Assembly: GCA_965277345.1 (NCBI GenBank)
Contig: CBDICI010000004.1
Span: 1,736,001 to 1,800,000 of the forward strand
Source of the DNA: CAIOYC01 sp965277345
GTDB lineage: Bacteria > Pseudomonadota > Alphaproteobacteria > Caulobacterales > Caulobacteraceae
Length of the DNA stretch: 64,000 nucleotides
Direction of reading: 5' to 3'
A program made the translations under genes and the position numbers. Below, in pieces: positions 8,706 through 17,471 of the stretch. Each line of letters starts with the position of its first letter. Within the stretch, counting starts at the first letter, position 1. The notes beneath the pieces were generated by a model. The model did no database searches, was not told where the DNA came from, and saw only the letters and a list, made by a program, of their open reading frames with translations.

Positions 8706-9650
8706 ATGACGCCCGGACTCCCGAAATCCGCCACCCACCGCAAGGCTCGCCTCGGCCTGTTCCGTTCCTCGGGATGGGACGTCATACCCGCCGCGCTGTT
8801 GTATCTGCAGTTCGGCCTGATCGTCGGCTTCATCCTCATCTGGCCGCAGCTATCCTGGCCGGCGCGGCTGGGTTGCGGCGCGTTCTACGCCCTCTCGGTC
8901 GGCTGGTGCCTGGACACCATCGCCCACAATTTCGTGCATAATCCCTTCTTCGCCTCGGAGTGGATGAATCGGCTGACCGGCCATGTCCTGACCCTGGTGC
9001 TGGCCAGTCCGCAGACCGGCTACGCCTATACCCACATGCGCCACCATGCCGGATCGTCGGACCGGATCGGCGCCGATGGGCGGACCATCGATCCCATCTC
9101 GCTCTATCAGTATGGGGCGGACGGCAAAGCCGAGCCGGTGTGGTCCTATGCGCTGAGGCAATACTGGCGTGACGAGGGCCCGCTTCGGGTCATCGCCCGG
9201 ATCGCGGCGCGCCGCCCCGCAGAGGCGCGCGCGGCGCGTCAGGAACTGATGGCGATGCTGGCGGTCTATGCCGGTCTGCTGGCGGTGAACTGGCAGGCGG
9301 TGCTGTTCCTGGCGCCATGGTTCTATCTCGGCCAGGTGTTCTCCAGCCTGATCGCCTATTACGAACATTTCGGCGCCGAGCCTGAGGTTCCGCTGGCCAC
9401 CGGCATCTCCACCTATGCCCCGTTATACAACTGGGTCTTCTTCAACAACGGCTACCACAACGAGCATCACGCCCGGCCCAAGGCGCATTGGACGCAGATG
9501 CCGGCGGTGCGGCGCGAGACCGAACCGGGGCAGCGCGCCGCCGGCGCCCGCACCCTGCGCGCCGCCCATTTCCTGGGCTTCCTCGACCGTTGGACCTGGC
9601 GCGTGCCGACCGCGCGCGCGGCGCGGAGCCCGAGACAGGTGAGGGCATGA
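8706..9650 (+). CDS. Membrane fatty acid desaturase family protein
   Basis: Integral membrane di-iron enzyme of 314 residues. Three histidine boxes are present: HNFVHN (about residue 79), HMRHHAG (about 113) and HNEHHA (about 258). Hydrophobic helices flank them (around 24-45, 55-75, 180-215). This pattern fits acyl-lipid desaturases or related carotenoid/alkane hydroxylases. The start ATG 8706 was chosen because the hydrophobic core and family similarity begin shortly after it. The 215 bp upstream hold no recognisable gene. Short helices and spacing favour an acyl or lipid substrate, but that is inference. Confidence 0.85.
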   Translation: MTPGLPKSATHRKARLGLFRSSGWDVIPAALLYLQFGLIVGFILIWPQLSWPARLGCGAFYALSVGWCLDTIAHNFVHNPFFASEWMNRLTGHVLTLVLASPQTGYAYTHMRHHAGSSDRIGADGRTIDPISLYQYGADGKAEPVWSYALRQYWRDEGPLRVIARIAARRPAEARAARQELMAMLAVYAGLLAVNWQAVLFLAPWFYLGQVFSSLIAYYEHFGAEPEVPLATGISTYAPLYNWVFFNNGYHNEHHARPKAHWTQMPAVRRETEPGQRAAGARTLRAAHFLGFLDRWTWRVPTARAARSPRQVRA

Positions 9651-9726
9651 CTGAAAATTAATTTCCTCCAGGCGCGCCGCCGTGCATGGTCACGCCCGAG
9701 GTCCCGTACTGCGAGAGCATAATCTG

Positions 9727-11751
9727 ATGAAATCCATCCTCCTCGCCGCCGCCGCTCTGGGCGCCTTGGCGCTGGCCTCCTCGGTGCGGGCCGCCGACCC
9801 GCCCCAGCCCAATTACGGCGCCTGGGGCTTCGACGCGTCGGGCATGGACCGGGCGGTGAAGCCAGGGAACGACTTTTTCCTCTATACCGACGGGGCTTGG
9901 CTGAAGAACACCGCCATTCCGGCCGACAAGACCAGCTACGGCGCGTTCAACATGCTGGCCGATCTCTCCGAGGCGCGCGTGCATACCCTCCTGGAGGCGG
10001 CGGCCGCCAAGCGCGCGGCCCCCACCAGCCGTGAGGGCAAGATCGGCGAGGCCTATGACGCCTATATGGACGAGGCCGCCATCGAGGCCCGGGGCATCGC
10101 CCCGCTGAAGCCGGACCTGGAGCGGATCGCCGCGGTGAAGGACAAGGCCGAGCTGGCCTCTCTGATGGGCCGGCCGGGCTTCTCTTCCGTGTTCGACGTC
10201 TCCATCGATCCGGACTTCAAGGACCCGACCAAGTACCAGGTCTATCTGACCCAGAGCGGCCTTGGCCTGCCGGACCGCGACTACTACCTGACCGCACAGT
10301 TCGCCGCGAAGAAGAAGGCCTATCAGGCCTATGTGGCCAGGATGCTGACCCTGGCCGACTGGCCTGAGGCCGAGGCCCGCGCCGCCGAGATTGTCGCCTT
10401 CGAGACCAGGATCGCCGAGGTCAGCTGGACCAACGCCGAGCAGCGCGACCCGGTGAAGGTCTACAATCCCTCCACCGTGGCCGACCTGGAAAGGATGGCG
10501 CCGGGCTTCGCCTTTGGCCGGATGCTGGCCGGCGCCGACCTCGGCTCACGGACGAACATTATCCTGGTCACCAACACCGCCCTGCCCAAGATCGCCAAGA
10601 TTTATGCCGACGCGCCGCTCGGCCTGCTGAAAGCATGGGAAGCGTTCCATCAGGTCGACTCCATGGCCGGCCTCCTGCCCGCGCGCTTCGTCGACGCCCG
10701 CTTCGCGTTTCGCAACAAGGAACTCGCCGGCCAGGAGGTGATCCAGCCGCGCTGGAAGCGCGCGGTGCGCGCCGTCGATGGCGAGCTCGGCGAATGGGTG
10801 GGAGAGGTCTACGTCGCCCGTTATTTCCCGCCGGAGTCCAAGGCGCGCATGGAAGCCCTGATCGGCGATCTGAAGACCGCCTTCGCCAAGCACATCTCCA
10901 ACCTCGACTGGATGAGCCCGGCCACCAAGAAGGAGGCGCTGGAAAAGCTCAACAATTACGACGTGCAGATCGGCTATCCGAAGAAGTGGCGCGACTATTC
11001 CGGCCTGGAGATCAGGGGCGACGACGCCTATGGCAACGCCCGCCGCTCCGGCGATTTCGAGTGGGCCTACAAGGTCGCGCGCCTGAACAGCCCGGTGGAT
11101 AAGGACGAGTGGGGCATGACGCCCCAGACCGTCAACGCCTACAACCAGCCCTTCTTCAACGAGGTGGTGTTTCCCGCCGCCATTCTGCAGCCGCCCTTCT
11201 TCAATCCCAAGGCCGATCCGGCCATCAACTACGGCGCCATCGGCGGGGTGATCGGCCACGAGATGACCCATGGCTTCGACGACGAGGGCCGCCACTTCGA
11301 CTCGCACGGGCGGCTGCGCGACTGGTGGACGGCGGAGGACAGCGCCAAGTTCGACGCCAAGGCCAAGGTGCTCGGGGCGCAATATTCGGCCATGGAGCCG
11401 CTGCCCGGCGCCCATCTCAAGGGCGACAACACCATGGGCGAGAACATCGCCGACCTCGGCGGCCTGACCATGGGGCTGGAAGCCTACCATGCCTCGCTCG
11501 GCGGCAAGCCCGCGCCGGTGATCGACGGGCTGACCGGCGATCAGCGCGTGTTTCTCGGCTGGGCCCAGGTGTGGCGCGAGAAGCTGCGCGACGACGCCCT
11601 GCGCCAGCAGATCGCCCAAGACCCGCACTCGCCGCCCGAGGCCCGCGTCAACGGCGTGGTGCACAATGTGGACGGCTGGTACACCGCCTATGACGTGAAG
11701 CCCGGCGACGCGCTCTACCTCGCGCCCGACCGGCGCGTCCGGATCTGGTGA
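9727..11751 (+). CDS. Secreted M13-family zinc metallopeptidase (neprilysin/PepO-like)
   Basis: Exported peptidase of 674 residues. A signal peptide (MKSILLAAAALGAL...VRAAD) is cleaved near residue 22. The M13 N-terminal all-helical domain follows, then the catalytic domain. Zinc ligands are H511 and H515 in GHEMTHGF, with E512 as catalytic base, and E572 in GENIADLGG as third ligand. The NAYNQPFFNEVVFPAAILQ region and the C-terminal W at position 674 fit the family, which cleaves small peptides in the periplasm. ATG 9727 opens the signal peptide; an in-frame start 45 bp upstream would bury it. It is transcribed alone. Confidence 0.94.
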   Translation: MKSILLAAAALGALALASSVRAADPPQPNYGAWGFDASGMDRAVKPGNDFFLYTDGAWLKNTAIPADKTSYGAFNMLADLSEARVHTLLEAAAAKRAAPTSREGKIGEAYDAYMDEAAIEARGIAPLKPDLERIAAVKDKAELASLMGRPGFSSVFDVSIDPDFKDPTKYQVYLTQSGLGLPDRDYYLTAQFAAKKKAYQAYVARMLTLADWPEAEARAAEIVAFETRIAEVSWTNAEQRDPVKVYNPSTVADLERMAPGFAFGRMLAGADLGSRTNIILVTNTALPKIAKIYADAPLGLLKAWEAFHQVDSMAGLLPARFVDARFAFRNKELAGQEVIQPRWKRAVRAVDGELGEWVGEVYVARYFPPESKARMEALIGDLKTAFAKHISNLDWMSPATKKEALEKLNNYDVQIGYPKKWRDYSGLEIRGDDAYGNARRSGDFEWAYKVARLNSPVDKDEWGMTPQTVNAYNQPFFNEVVFPAAILQPPFFNPKADPAINYGAIGGVIGHEMTHGFDDEGRHFDSHGRLRDWWTAEDSAKFDAKAKVLGAQYSAMEPLPGAHLKGDNTMGENIADLGGLTMGLEAYHASLGGKPAPVIDGLTGDQRVFLGWAQVWREKLRDDALRQQIAQDPHSPPEARVNGVVHNVDGWYTAYDVKPGDALYLAPDRRVRIW

Positions 11752-11933
11752 TCCGGCGGCTTTAGCCCCACAAGGGGCGGCGCACCACGGGGCGGGATGA
11801 GTGTTCCGCCGTGAAGTCCGCTTGCGCCTGCGACCCCGTGCCGGATGTCGGGAGAGCTTGCATTTCGCCGATCCCCAGGCGGCCGATCTCCTCCTCTTGC
11901 ATGTCGCCGCTCCGTGCGCTAACACTGCACCAT

Positions 11934-12287
11934 ATGGTTCAGTATGCATCAGCCCGCCTCGATGCGTCGTTCGCCGCGATCTCGGACGCCACGCGGCGCG
12001 GCGTGCTGGAGCAGCTCGGGCGGGGGGAGGCCTCGATCACGGAGCTGGCGGACAGGTTCCACATGACCCTCACGGGCATCAAGAAGCACGTCGGCGTCCT
12101 GGAGCAGGCGGGTCTGGTCACGACGCGGAAGGTCGGACGGGTGCGGACCTGCACGCTCGGCCTCGACCGGCTGGCGGAAGAGGCGGCCTGGATCGACGAA
12201 TACCGCCGGCTCTGGGCCTCCCGTTTCGACGCCCTGGACCAGATTGTCGACGAACTGAAGCAGAGGGAGACGCTCGATGAGCGCTGA
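11934..12287 (+). CDS. ArsR-family transcriptional regulator
   Basis: Winged-helix repressor of 117 residues. The DNA-binding helix lies in SITELADRFHMTLTGIKKHVGVLE, followed by the wing TTRKVGRVRTC. No metal-binding CxC pair is seen. This type usually precedes an AHSA1/SRPBCC gene, as it does here with an 11-bp overlap. It probably represses its own operon. The start is ATG 11934 (MVQYAS); upstream in-frame extension is possible but lacks similarity. Confidence 0.88.
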   Translation: MVQYASARLDASFAAISDATRRGVLEQLGRGEASITELADRFHMTLTGIKKHVGVLEQAGLVTTRKVGRVRTCTLGLDRLAEEAAWIDEYRRLWASRFDALDQIVDELKQRETLDER

Positions 12288-12795
12288 CAAGCAGTGTGAA
12301 CCCGCCACCGGAAAGGCGCGCACGACGGTGGAGCGCGCATCGGAGCGGGAGCTTGTCGTCACACGGACCGTCGACGCCCCGGCGCGCCTGGTGTTTGAAG
12401 CCTGGACCAAGCCGGGACTGTTCCAGCGATGGTGGGCGCCCAAATCGTTCGGCGTGACCTTGATCTCCTACGAGGCCGATGTACGCACGGGCGGCGAGTA
12501 TCGTCTGGAGATGGGCCATCCTTCCTTCGAGACCCCCATGATGTTCTTCGGCCGATATATCGAAGTAACGCCGCACTCGCGCCTCGTCTGGACCAACGAA
12601 GAAGACGCGGGCGGCGGGGCCGTCACCACGGTTACCTTCGAGGAGATTGACGGTGCGACACGGGTGGTCGTAAGCGAACGCTTTCCTTCCAAGGACGCGC
12701 TCGACGAAGCCATCGCCTCCGGCAGCACCAGCGGGTGGGGCGAGCAGTTCGACCAACTGGACGACCTCATCGCCGGCCTGGACGCGAAGGTCTGA
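12277..12795 (+). CDS. SRPBCC/AHSA1-domain protein
   Basis: Helix-grip protein of 172 residues. The core motif is ELVVTRTVDAPARLVFEAWTKPGLFQRWW (read as short segments), with the expected GGEYR and FGRYIEVTPHSRLVW strands, then FEEIDGATRV. Such proteins form a hydrophobic pocket for a small ligand; the function is generally unknown. It overlaps the ArsR gene by 11 bp and is followed 5 bp later by the DHFR-like gene, so the three are one operon. The first 20 residues are poorly conserved, and a start slightly downstream is possible. Confidence 0.86.
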   Translation: MSADKQCEPATGKARTTVERASERELVVTRTVDAPARLVFEAWTKPGLFQRWWAPKSFGVTLISYEADVRTGGEYRLEMGHPSFETPMMFFGRYIEVTPHSRLVWTNEEDAGGGAVTTVTFEEIDGATRVVVSERFPSKDALDEAIASGSTSGWGEQFDQLDDLIAGLDAKV

Positions 12796-12800
12796 CGGCT

Positions 12801-13433
12801 ATGGGCAAGGTGCGCGTCAGAGGTTTCGCGGTCTCCATCGACGGCTTCGGGGCCGGCCCGGGCCAGAGTTTGGAGCATCCGATGGGCGAAGGCGGCCGGG
12901 AGCTGCACAACTGGCTCTACCCGACCCGAGCCTTTCGATCGATGATCGGGCAGGACGGCGGAACGGACGATCGCTTCGCCCGCGCCGCGATGGAGGGCTT
13001 CGGCGCGTTCATTCTCGGCCGCAACATGTTCGGGCCGGCCGGCGACGATTGGGGCGGCCCCGACTGGAGGGGCTGGTGGGGCGACGATCCCCCGTATCAC
13101 GCACCGACCTTCATCCTCACCCACCACGCCCGCGCGCCCATCGTGATGGAGGGCGGCACCACCTTCCATTTCGTCACCGAGGGGATCGAGGCGGCGCTCG
13201 CCCAGGCCAAGGCCGCCGCGGGCGACCTGGACGTGAAGATCGGCGGCGGCGTCTCGACGGTTCGCCAGTATCTGCGCGCCGGCGCGATCGACGAGCTGCA
13301 CCTGGCGGTGTCGCCCATCGTTCTGGGCCGGGGCGAGCCCCTGTTCGCGGGCATCGACTTGCCAGCCCTCGGCTATCGGGTGACCGAGACGGTCCCGACG
13401 GAGCTGGCGACCCACCTTGTGCTGACGCGCTGA
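12801..13433 (+). CDS. Dihydrofolate reductase-family (RibD C-terminal-like) protein
   Basis: Soluble protein of 210 residues with the DHFR-like fold used by RibD reductase domains: opening strand VRGFAVSIDGFGAGP, then GAFILGRNMFGP, IGGGVSTVRQYLRAGAIDELHLAV and PIVLGRGEPLF. These bind NAD(P)H and presumably reduce an unknown substrate. It follows the AHSA1 gene by 5 bp with start ATG 12801. It is the third gene of an ArsR-AHSA1-reductase operon. It is not the housekeeping FolA or RibD, since the deaminase domain and canonical folate residues are missing. Confidence 0.85.
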   Translation: MGKVRVRGFAVSIDGFGAGPGQSLEHPMGEGGRELHNWLYPTRAFRSMIGQDGGTDDRFARAAMEGFGAFILGRNMFGPAGDDWGGPDWRGWWGDDPPYHAPTFILTHHARAPIVMEGGTTFHFVTEGIEAALAQAKAAAGDLDVKIGGGVSTVRQYLRAGAIDELHLAVSPIVLGRGEPLFAGIDLPALGYRVTETVPTELATHLVLTR

Positions 13434-13571
13434 TCGAAGGCGAGCGCGGCGAAGCCGAAATGGGCTCGCGCCATGGGCCCTGTGGCCCGCGGCGAATGGG
13501 GTTGACAGCGGCCGGGCGCTTGACGCCGCTCCGGCGGGGAGGCCCTAATCGCGCCAAGCCGAACATACGGC

Positions 13572-15224
13572 ATGGGAGTAAGCGCCTTGGCCGAGTTGCT
13601 CATCGCCGAGACCTGGGAGGCCATCGCTGCGGTTCAGCCGGACCGGCCGGCGGTCGTGCAAGGCGAGCGCGTCACGACCTGGGCGGCCTTCGACCGCCGG
13701 GCCGACGCCCTGGCCGCCGACTTCCTCGCGGCGGGGCTGGGGCAGGGGGCCAAGGTCGGGGCCTATCTCTACAACGGCGCCGAATATCTCGAGACCTACC
13801 TCGCGGCGTTCAAGGCCGGGCTGCACCCTTTCAACACCAACTATCGCTACGGGTCGGAGGAGCTGTTCTACCTGTTCGACAACGCCGACGCCGAGGCCAT
13901 CGTCTTCCACGCCGCGTTCGCGCCGATGCTGGAGCCAATCCGTGGCCGGTTGACGGGGGTGAAGCGCTGGATGGCGGTGGCTGAAGCCGGTCATCCGGCG
14001 CCAGGCTGGGCGGTGGACTACGAGACCGTTGTGGCCAACACGCCCGCCGTTCGGCCGGTGGCGGCGCCCTGGGGCCGCACGCCCGATGACCTTGTGCTGC
14101 TCTATACCGGCGGCACCACGGGAATGCCCAAGGGGGTGATGTGGCGCCAGGGCGACCTGTTCCCCGCCCAGGGCGGCGGCGGCAATGCGCTGACCGGTAC
14201 GCCGCCGTATGCGGATGTGGCGGACATCCGACGCCGGCTGGGCGATCCGGCCTTCCCGCGCCCCATGGGCATGACGCCCGCGCCGCTGATGCACGGCACC
14301 GGCCAGTTCGGGGCCATGGGTGCGCTGCACCAGGGCGGCACGGTGGCGCTGCTGCCCTCGCACCGGTTCTCCGCTTCCGAGCTGTGGAGCGAGGTGGAGC
14401 GTCTGCGCGCCACCCGCATCGGCATCGTCGGCCTCGCCTTCGCCGTGCCCATGCTGGAGGCGCTGGACGCCGATCCCGGCCGCTGGGACGTGTCGTCGGT
14501 GCGGATCATCGGCTCGTCCGGCTCCATGTGGTCCTTTGAGAACAAGCAGGGGTTGCTGCGCCACATGCCGCAGGCGGTGCTGATCGACAGCTTCTCGTCG
14601 TCGGAGGCGCTCGGCATGGGCGCCTCCCAGTCCACCGCCGGCGGGGAGGCGCAGACCGCCAAGTTCGTGGTCGGCCCCAACGCCGCGGTGTTCACCGAGG
14701 AGGGTCGCCGCGTCGCGCCCGGGTCGGGCGAAGCGGGCATGGTGGCCGTGGGCGGGTTCCAGCCGCTCGGCTACTACAAGGACGCCGAGAAGTCGGCGCG
14801 GACCTTTCCGGTAATCGAGGGGCGGCGTTGGGTGATGCCGGGCGACTGGGCCACGGTGAACGAGGACGGCACGCTGGACCTGCTCGGTCGCGGGTCGGTC
14901 TGCATCAATACCGGCGGCGAGAAGGTGTTTCCGGAGGAGGTGGAGGAGGCGCTGAAGCGGCACGCCGCCGTGCGCGACGCCGTGGTGGTCGGTCTGCCCG
15001 ACCCGCGATTCGGCGAACGCATCTGCGCGGTGGTGGAGCTGACCGCCGGCGCCGCGGCGCCCTCGCTGGCGGAAATGGCGGCGCATGTGCGGGGGGCGCT
15101 CGCCGACTACAAGGCGCCGCGCGACCTGGTGATCGTGGCCAGCGTCGGGCGGGCGCCCAACGGCAAGGTGGACTACAAGGGCGTCAAGGCCCGCGCGCTG
15201 GCGGCGGTCGGCGCGGCGGCTTAG
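13572..15224 (+). CDS. Acyl-CoA synthetase (AMP-forming)
   Basis: Adenylate-forming enzyme of 550 residues. The P-loop-like motif is YTGGTTGMPKGVMW (about 178-191); the A5-type region is SFSSSEALG. The hinge motif is LLGRGSVCINTGGEKVFPEEVE and the C-terminal catalytic lysine is in APNGKVDYKG. It activates a carboxylic acid with ATP and loads it on CoA. It resembles medium/long-chain fatty-acyl-CoA synthetases; chain preference is unknown. A single-gene unit that ends at a cluster of hairpins. Confidence 0.9.
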   Translation: MGVSALAELLIAETWEAIAAVQPDRPAVVQGERVTTWAAFDRRADALAADFLAAGLGQGAKVGAYLYNGAEYLETYLAAFKAGLHPFNTNYRYGSEELFYLFDNADAEAIVFHAAFAPMLEPIRGRLTGVKRWMAVAEAGHPAPGWAVDYETVVANTPAVRPVAAPWGRTPDDLVLLYTGGTTGMPKGVMWRQGDLFPAQGGGGNALTGTPPYADVADIRRRLGDPAFPRPMGMTPAPLMHGTGQFGAMGALHQGGTVALLPSHRFSASELWSEVERLRATRIGIVGLAFAVPMLEALDADPGRWDVSSVRIIGSSGSMWSFENKQGLLRHMPQAVLIDSFSSSEALGMGASQSTAGGEAQTAKFVVGPNAAVFTEEGRRVAPGSGEAGMVAVGGFQPLGYYKDAEKSARTFPVIEGRRWVMPGDWATVNEDGTLDLLGRGSVCINTGGEKVFPEEVEEALKRHAAVRDAVVVGLPDPRFGERICAVVELTAGAAAPSLAEMAAHVRGALADYKAPRDLVIVASVGRAPNGKVDYKGVKARALAAVGAAA

Positions 15225-15232
15225 CTATGAGG

Positions 15233-15476
15233 TTTTGACGGTTTCGTCAAAATCTACGGATGCGCAGATAAACGAAAGCCCGCTGCGGGGGATATCGCAA
15301 CGGGCCTCCAAGTTCGCACTTGATTAGGCGGGCGTTTCCTCCCCGAAACGCCGGAGGGTCAGACGTCTGAGCGCCTGTAACCTCACGCAGTTTCTACAGA
15401 CGCGATTTTCGTGAATCTGTCAACATTATCGGCGCCAGCCCTATAATTTTGTGCAGATTTCCTGACGGGGACGTCA
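15233..15476. other. Hairpin-dense convergent intergenic region
   Basis: The gap between the acyl-CoA synthetase and the oppositely oriented tyrosinase contains five inverted repeats. They are TTTTGACG/CGTCAAAA at 15233-15252, a near-perfect 10-bp stem at 15278-15305 (GCCCG arm), GGCGTTTC/GAAACGCC at 15331-15352, the perfect 12-mer TCAGACGTCTGA at 15359-15370, and TGACG/CGTCA at 15463-15476. The first and last share CGTCAAAATCTA. Bidirectional termination is the simplest role, although none has a clean T-run on either strand. No gene was found in the gap. Confidence 0.6.
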
Positions 15477-15480
15477 AAAT

Positions 15481-17361
15481 CTATTGAATAGCCAGCGAGA
15501 CGCTGTCGATCAAGGGTTGCGCCTGGCTTGCCGGCTTGCCCACGGGGACGAAGGACACCGCCGGGTTGGCCTCCAGCCGGCCCTGCGAGGCCAACTGGTC
15601 GGCCAGATCGGTGATGTCATAGCTGCGCGACTTGTTGCTCATGGACATGCCGCCCATGCCGCCCATGGCGGAGAAGAAGTTCAGCGAGCCGATGGCGAAG
15701 GGCTGGGCCGCCCCGCCCCGGCCGCCCGGCGCCTCGAGATAGATCTGATAGAGCACCCCCGGCTGCACGTCAGTGGTCAGGTTGCTGAGCACCAGGAACA
15801 CCTTCTGCCCGGGCTTGGGCGCCGGGATGCTGGGCGGGGGCGGCGCCGGCGCGGGAGCCATGGCCATCACCGGTGGCGGCTTGGCGGCCTGCCTCGGCTG
15901 CAGCAGGGCCATCAGCCTGCCGGCGGCCGAACGCGGCGCCGGGGCGGCCGTCATGCGGCGCTGCATCCGGAGCGGCGGCGCGATCAGCGGGGCCAGGGTC
16001 CGCGCCGCCAGTTGCGGCGTCGCCTGGGTCGATGTCAGCCGTACCCGGATCGTACCCGCTCCCAACTGAACGCCTTCGGCCACGTGGGTGATGGAGGGCA
16101 GGGTGCGCAGCACCGGCGCCGCCCGCACCCGCTCCGGCTCCCGCCCCAACGCAGCGTCGCGCGGCGGCTGAAGGGGCTGCGCCTGCGCCGCATCGATAAA
16201 CGGCAGGTGGAGGGGTTGGACCTCGGCGGCGCGCTGACCGGGCGCCTCCAGCCTCGCGGCCTGCTGAACCGCCTCGGGCTGGCCGTCCACGCCGATCAGC
16301 GCGTCATAGCCGTAGCCGGCCTGCCCCAGGCTGAGAACCTGGCCGACGGTGTAGGTGATCTGCGCCCCGTCGGCGCCGGCGAAGACGAACGGCTTGGCGG
16401 TGAAGTCCGCATCGGCCGGGTTGGCGTTGCCCGCGGCGTTCCAGCTCGCCCACATCCGGTCGATATTGCAATGATGCAGCCAGAAGATCGGGTCGCCCGC
16501 CGCCCATGGCACCACCCCCATGCCGGTGGTGGCGTTGCCGACGCCCACGTGCACCGCGCCGTGCAGGCCGAGATCGAGGTTGGAGCAGAACCCCTGGTCG
16601 GCGCCCAGCGCGGAATAACTGGCCTCGCTGAGCACCTCCGGCGACAGGTCGGCGGCGGAGGCGATGGGCGAGCCGGCGTTCACCGGGGGGTTGCGGGCGG
16701 AGCGGTAGAGCGCGCCCCAGGTGGGGTCGCCCGGCCGGCGGAACTCAGACGGGATCGCGCGCTGGCCGGGGTCCAGATAGTTCCAGTAGGGCAGGGTGAA
16801 CTCGGGCGCCTCGGCCACGGCGCGCACGATGGTCTCGAACGCCATCACATACATGCGGTGCCAGGGCAGGAAGAAGCTCTCGTCCTCGTTCGCGCCGTGG
16901 GCCTGACAGCCGTCCCACATCCTCTGCGCCAGCGCCTGTTGCGGCGAGGCCGCGCCGCCGTAGATGCGGGCGAGTTCGGCGCTCTTGCCCGAGGCGTCCT
17001 GCGCACCTTTCACCCAGTGCGCGTACCACTGGAAGGTCCAGGAGCGCGGATCGCCCTCCGGGGCCGCCATCATCAGGCCGACCGCCCGGGCATAGATGGC
17101 CAGCATGGCCTGGCCCTGGGGCGAGGCCACATCGTAGCGGATGCGCGTCCCCGGCGTGGGGGCGACGCCGCTTCCACCGGCGGCGCCCGCCGTGCCGCCA
17201 CCGGAGCTGCCGGTATCACCGCCCGCGGGCGGCGCACCGGTGGTGCTGTTTGCGGTGGCGTTGTCCACCGGCGTCGTACCGGAGTCGCAGCCCGCCAGCG
17301 CCGCGCCGGTCACGCCCAGCGCCGCGCCGGTCATCAACAGCCGACGGCGTGTCTCGCCCAT
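15481..17361 (-). CDS. Exported tyrosinase (type 3 copper phenol oxidase)
   Basis: Protein of 626 residues that oxidises phenols to quinones. The N-terminus has a Tat-like RRRLLMTG followed by a lipobox-like GAALAGC, then a Gly/Ser/Thr-rich linker. Copper site A ligands fall in HWVKG, CQAHG and LPWHRMY. Copper site B is LHGAVH with DPIFWLHHCNIDRMW. After about residue 290 comes a long Ala/Pro/Gln/Arg-rich segment, then a C-terminal beta-type domain (VFLVLSNLTTDVQPGVLY to VSLAIQ). That domain resembles the lipoprotein encoded just upstream. Start ATG 17361 is chosen with a G-rich stretch ahead; an in-frame start at 17418 would precede the Tat motif. Confidence 0.88.
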   Translation of the reverse strand: MGETRRRLLMTGAALGVTGAALAGCDSGTTPVDNATANSTTGAPPAGGDTGSSGGGTAGAAGGSGVAPTPGTRIRYDVASPQGQAMLAIYARAVGLMMAAPEGDPRSWTFQWYAHWVKGAQDASGKSAELARIYGGAASPQQALAQRMWDGCQAHGANEDESFFLPWHRMYVMAFETIVRAVAEAPEFTLPYWNYLDPGQRAIPSEFRRPGDPTWGALYRSARNPPVNAGSPIASAADLSPEVLSEASYSALGADQGFCSNLDLGLHGAVHVGVGNATTGMGVVPWAAGDPIFWLHHCNIDRMWASWNAAGNANPADADFTAKPFVFAGADGAQITYTVGQVLSLGQAGYGYDALIGVDGQPEAVQQAARLEAPGQRAAEVQPLHLPFIDAAQAQPLQPPRDAALGREPERVRAAPVLRTLPSITHVAEGVQLGAGTIRVRLTSTQATPQLAARTLAPLIAPPLRMQRRMTAAPAPRSAAGRLMALLQPRQAAKPPPVMAMAPAPAPPPPSIPAPKPGQKVFLVLSNLTTDVQPGVLYQIYLEAPGGRGGAAQPFAIGSLNFFSAMGGMGGMSMSNKSRSYDITDLADQLASQGRLEANPAVSFVPVGKPASQAQPLIDSVSLAIQ

Positions 17362-17471
17362 GGCGTCCCCCCCGGGCGTCGGAGGGAGGTCCCCCGACCG
17401 CACCGCCAAGGTTAACACCGCGGCGAAGCGGTCCCAATCGCGCTCGTCTGACGGGCGACTAGGACGGGTAT

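Noticed and set aside
13545..15086. A 513-codon minus-strand opening opposite the acyl-CoA synthetase
   Set aside because: The plus-strand frame has every adenylate-forming motif; the opposite frame shows none.
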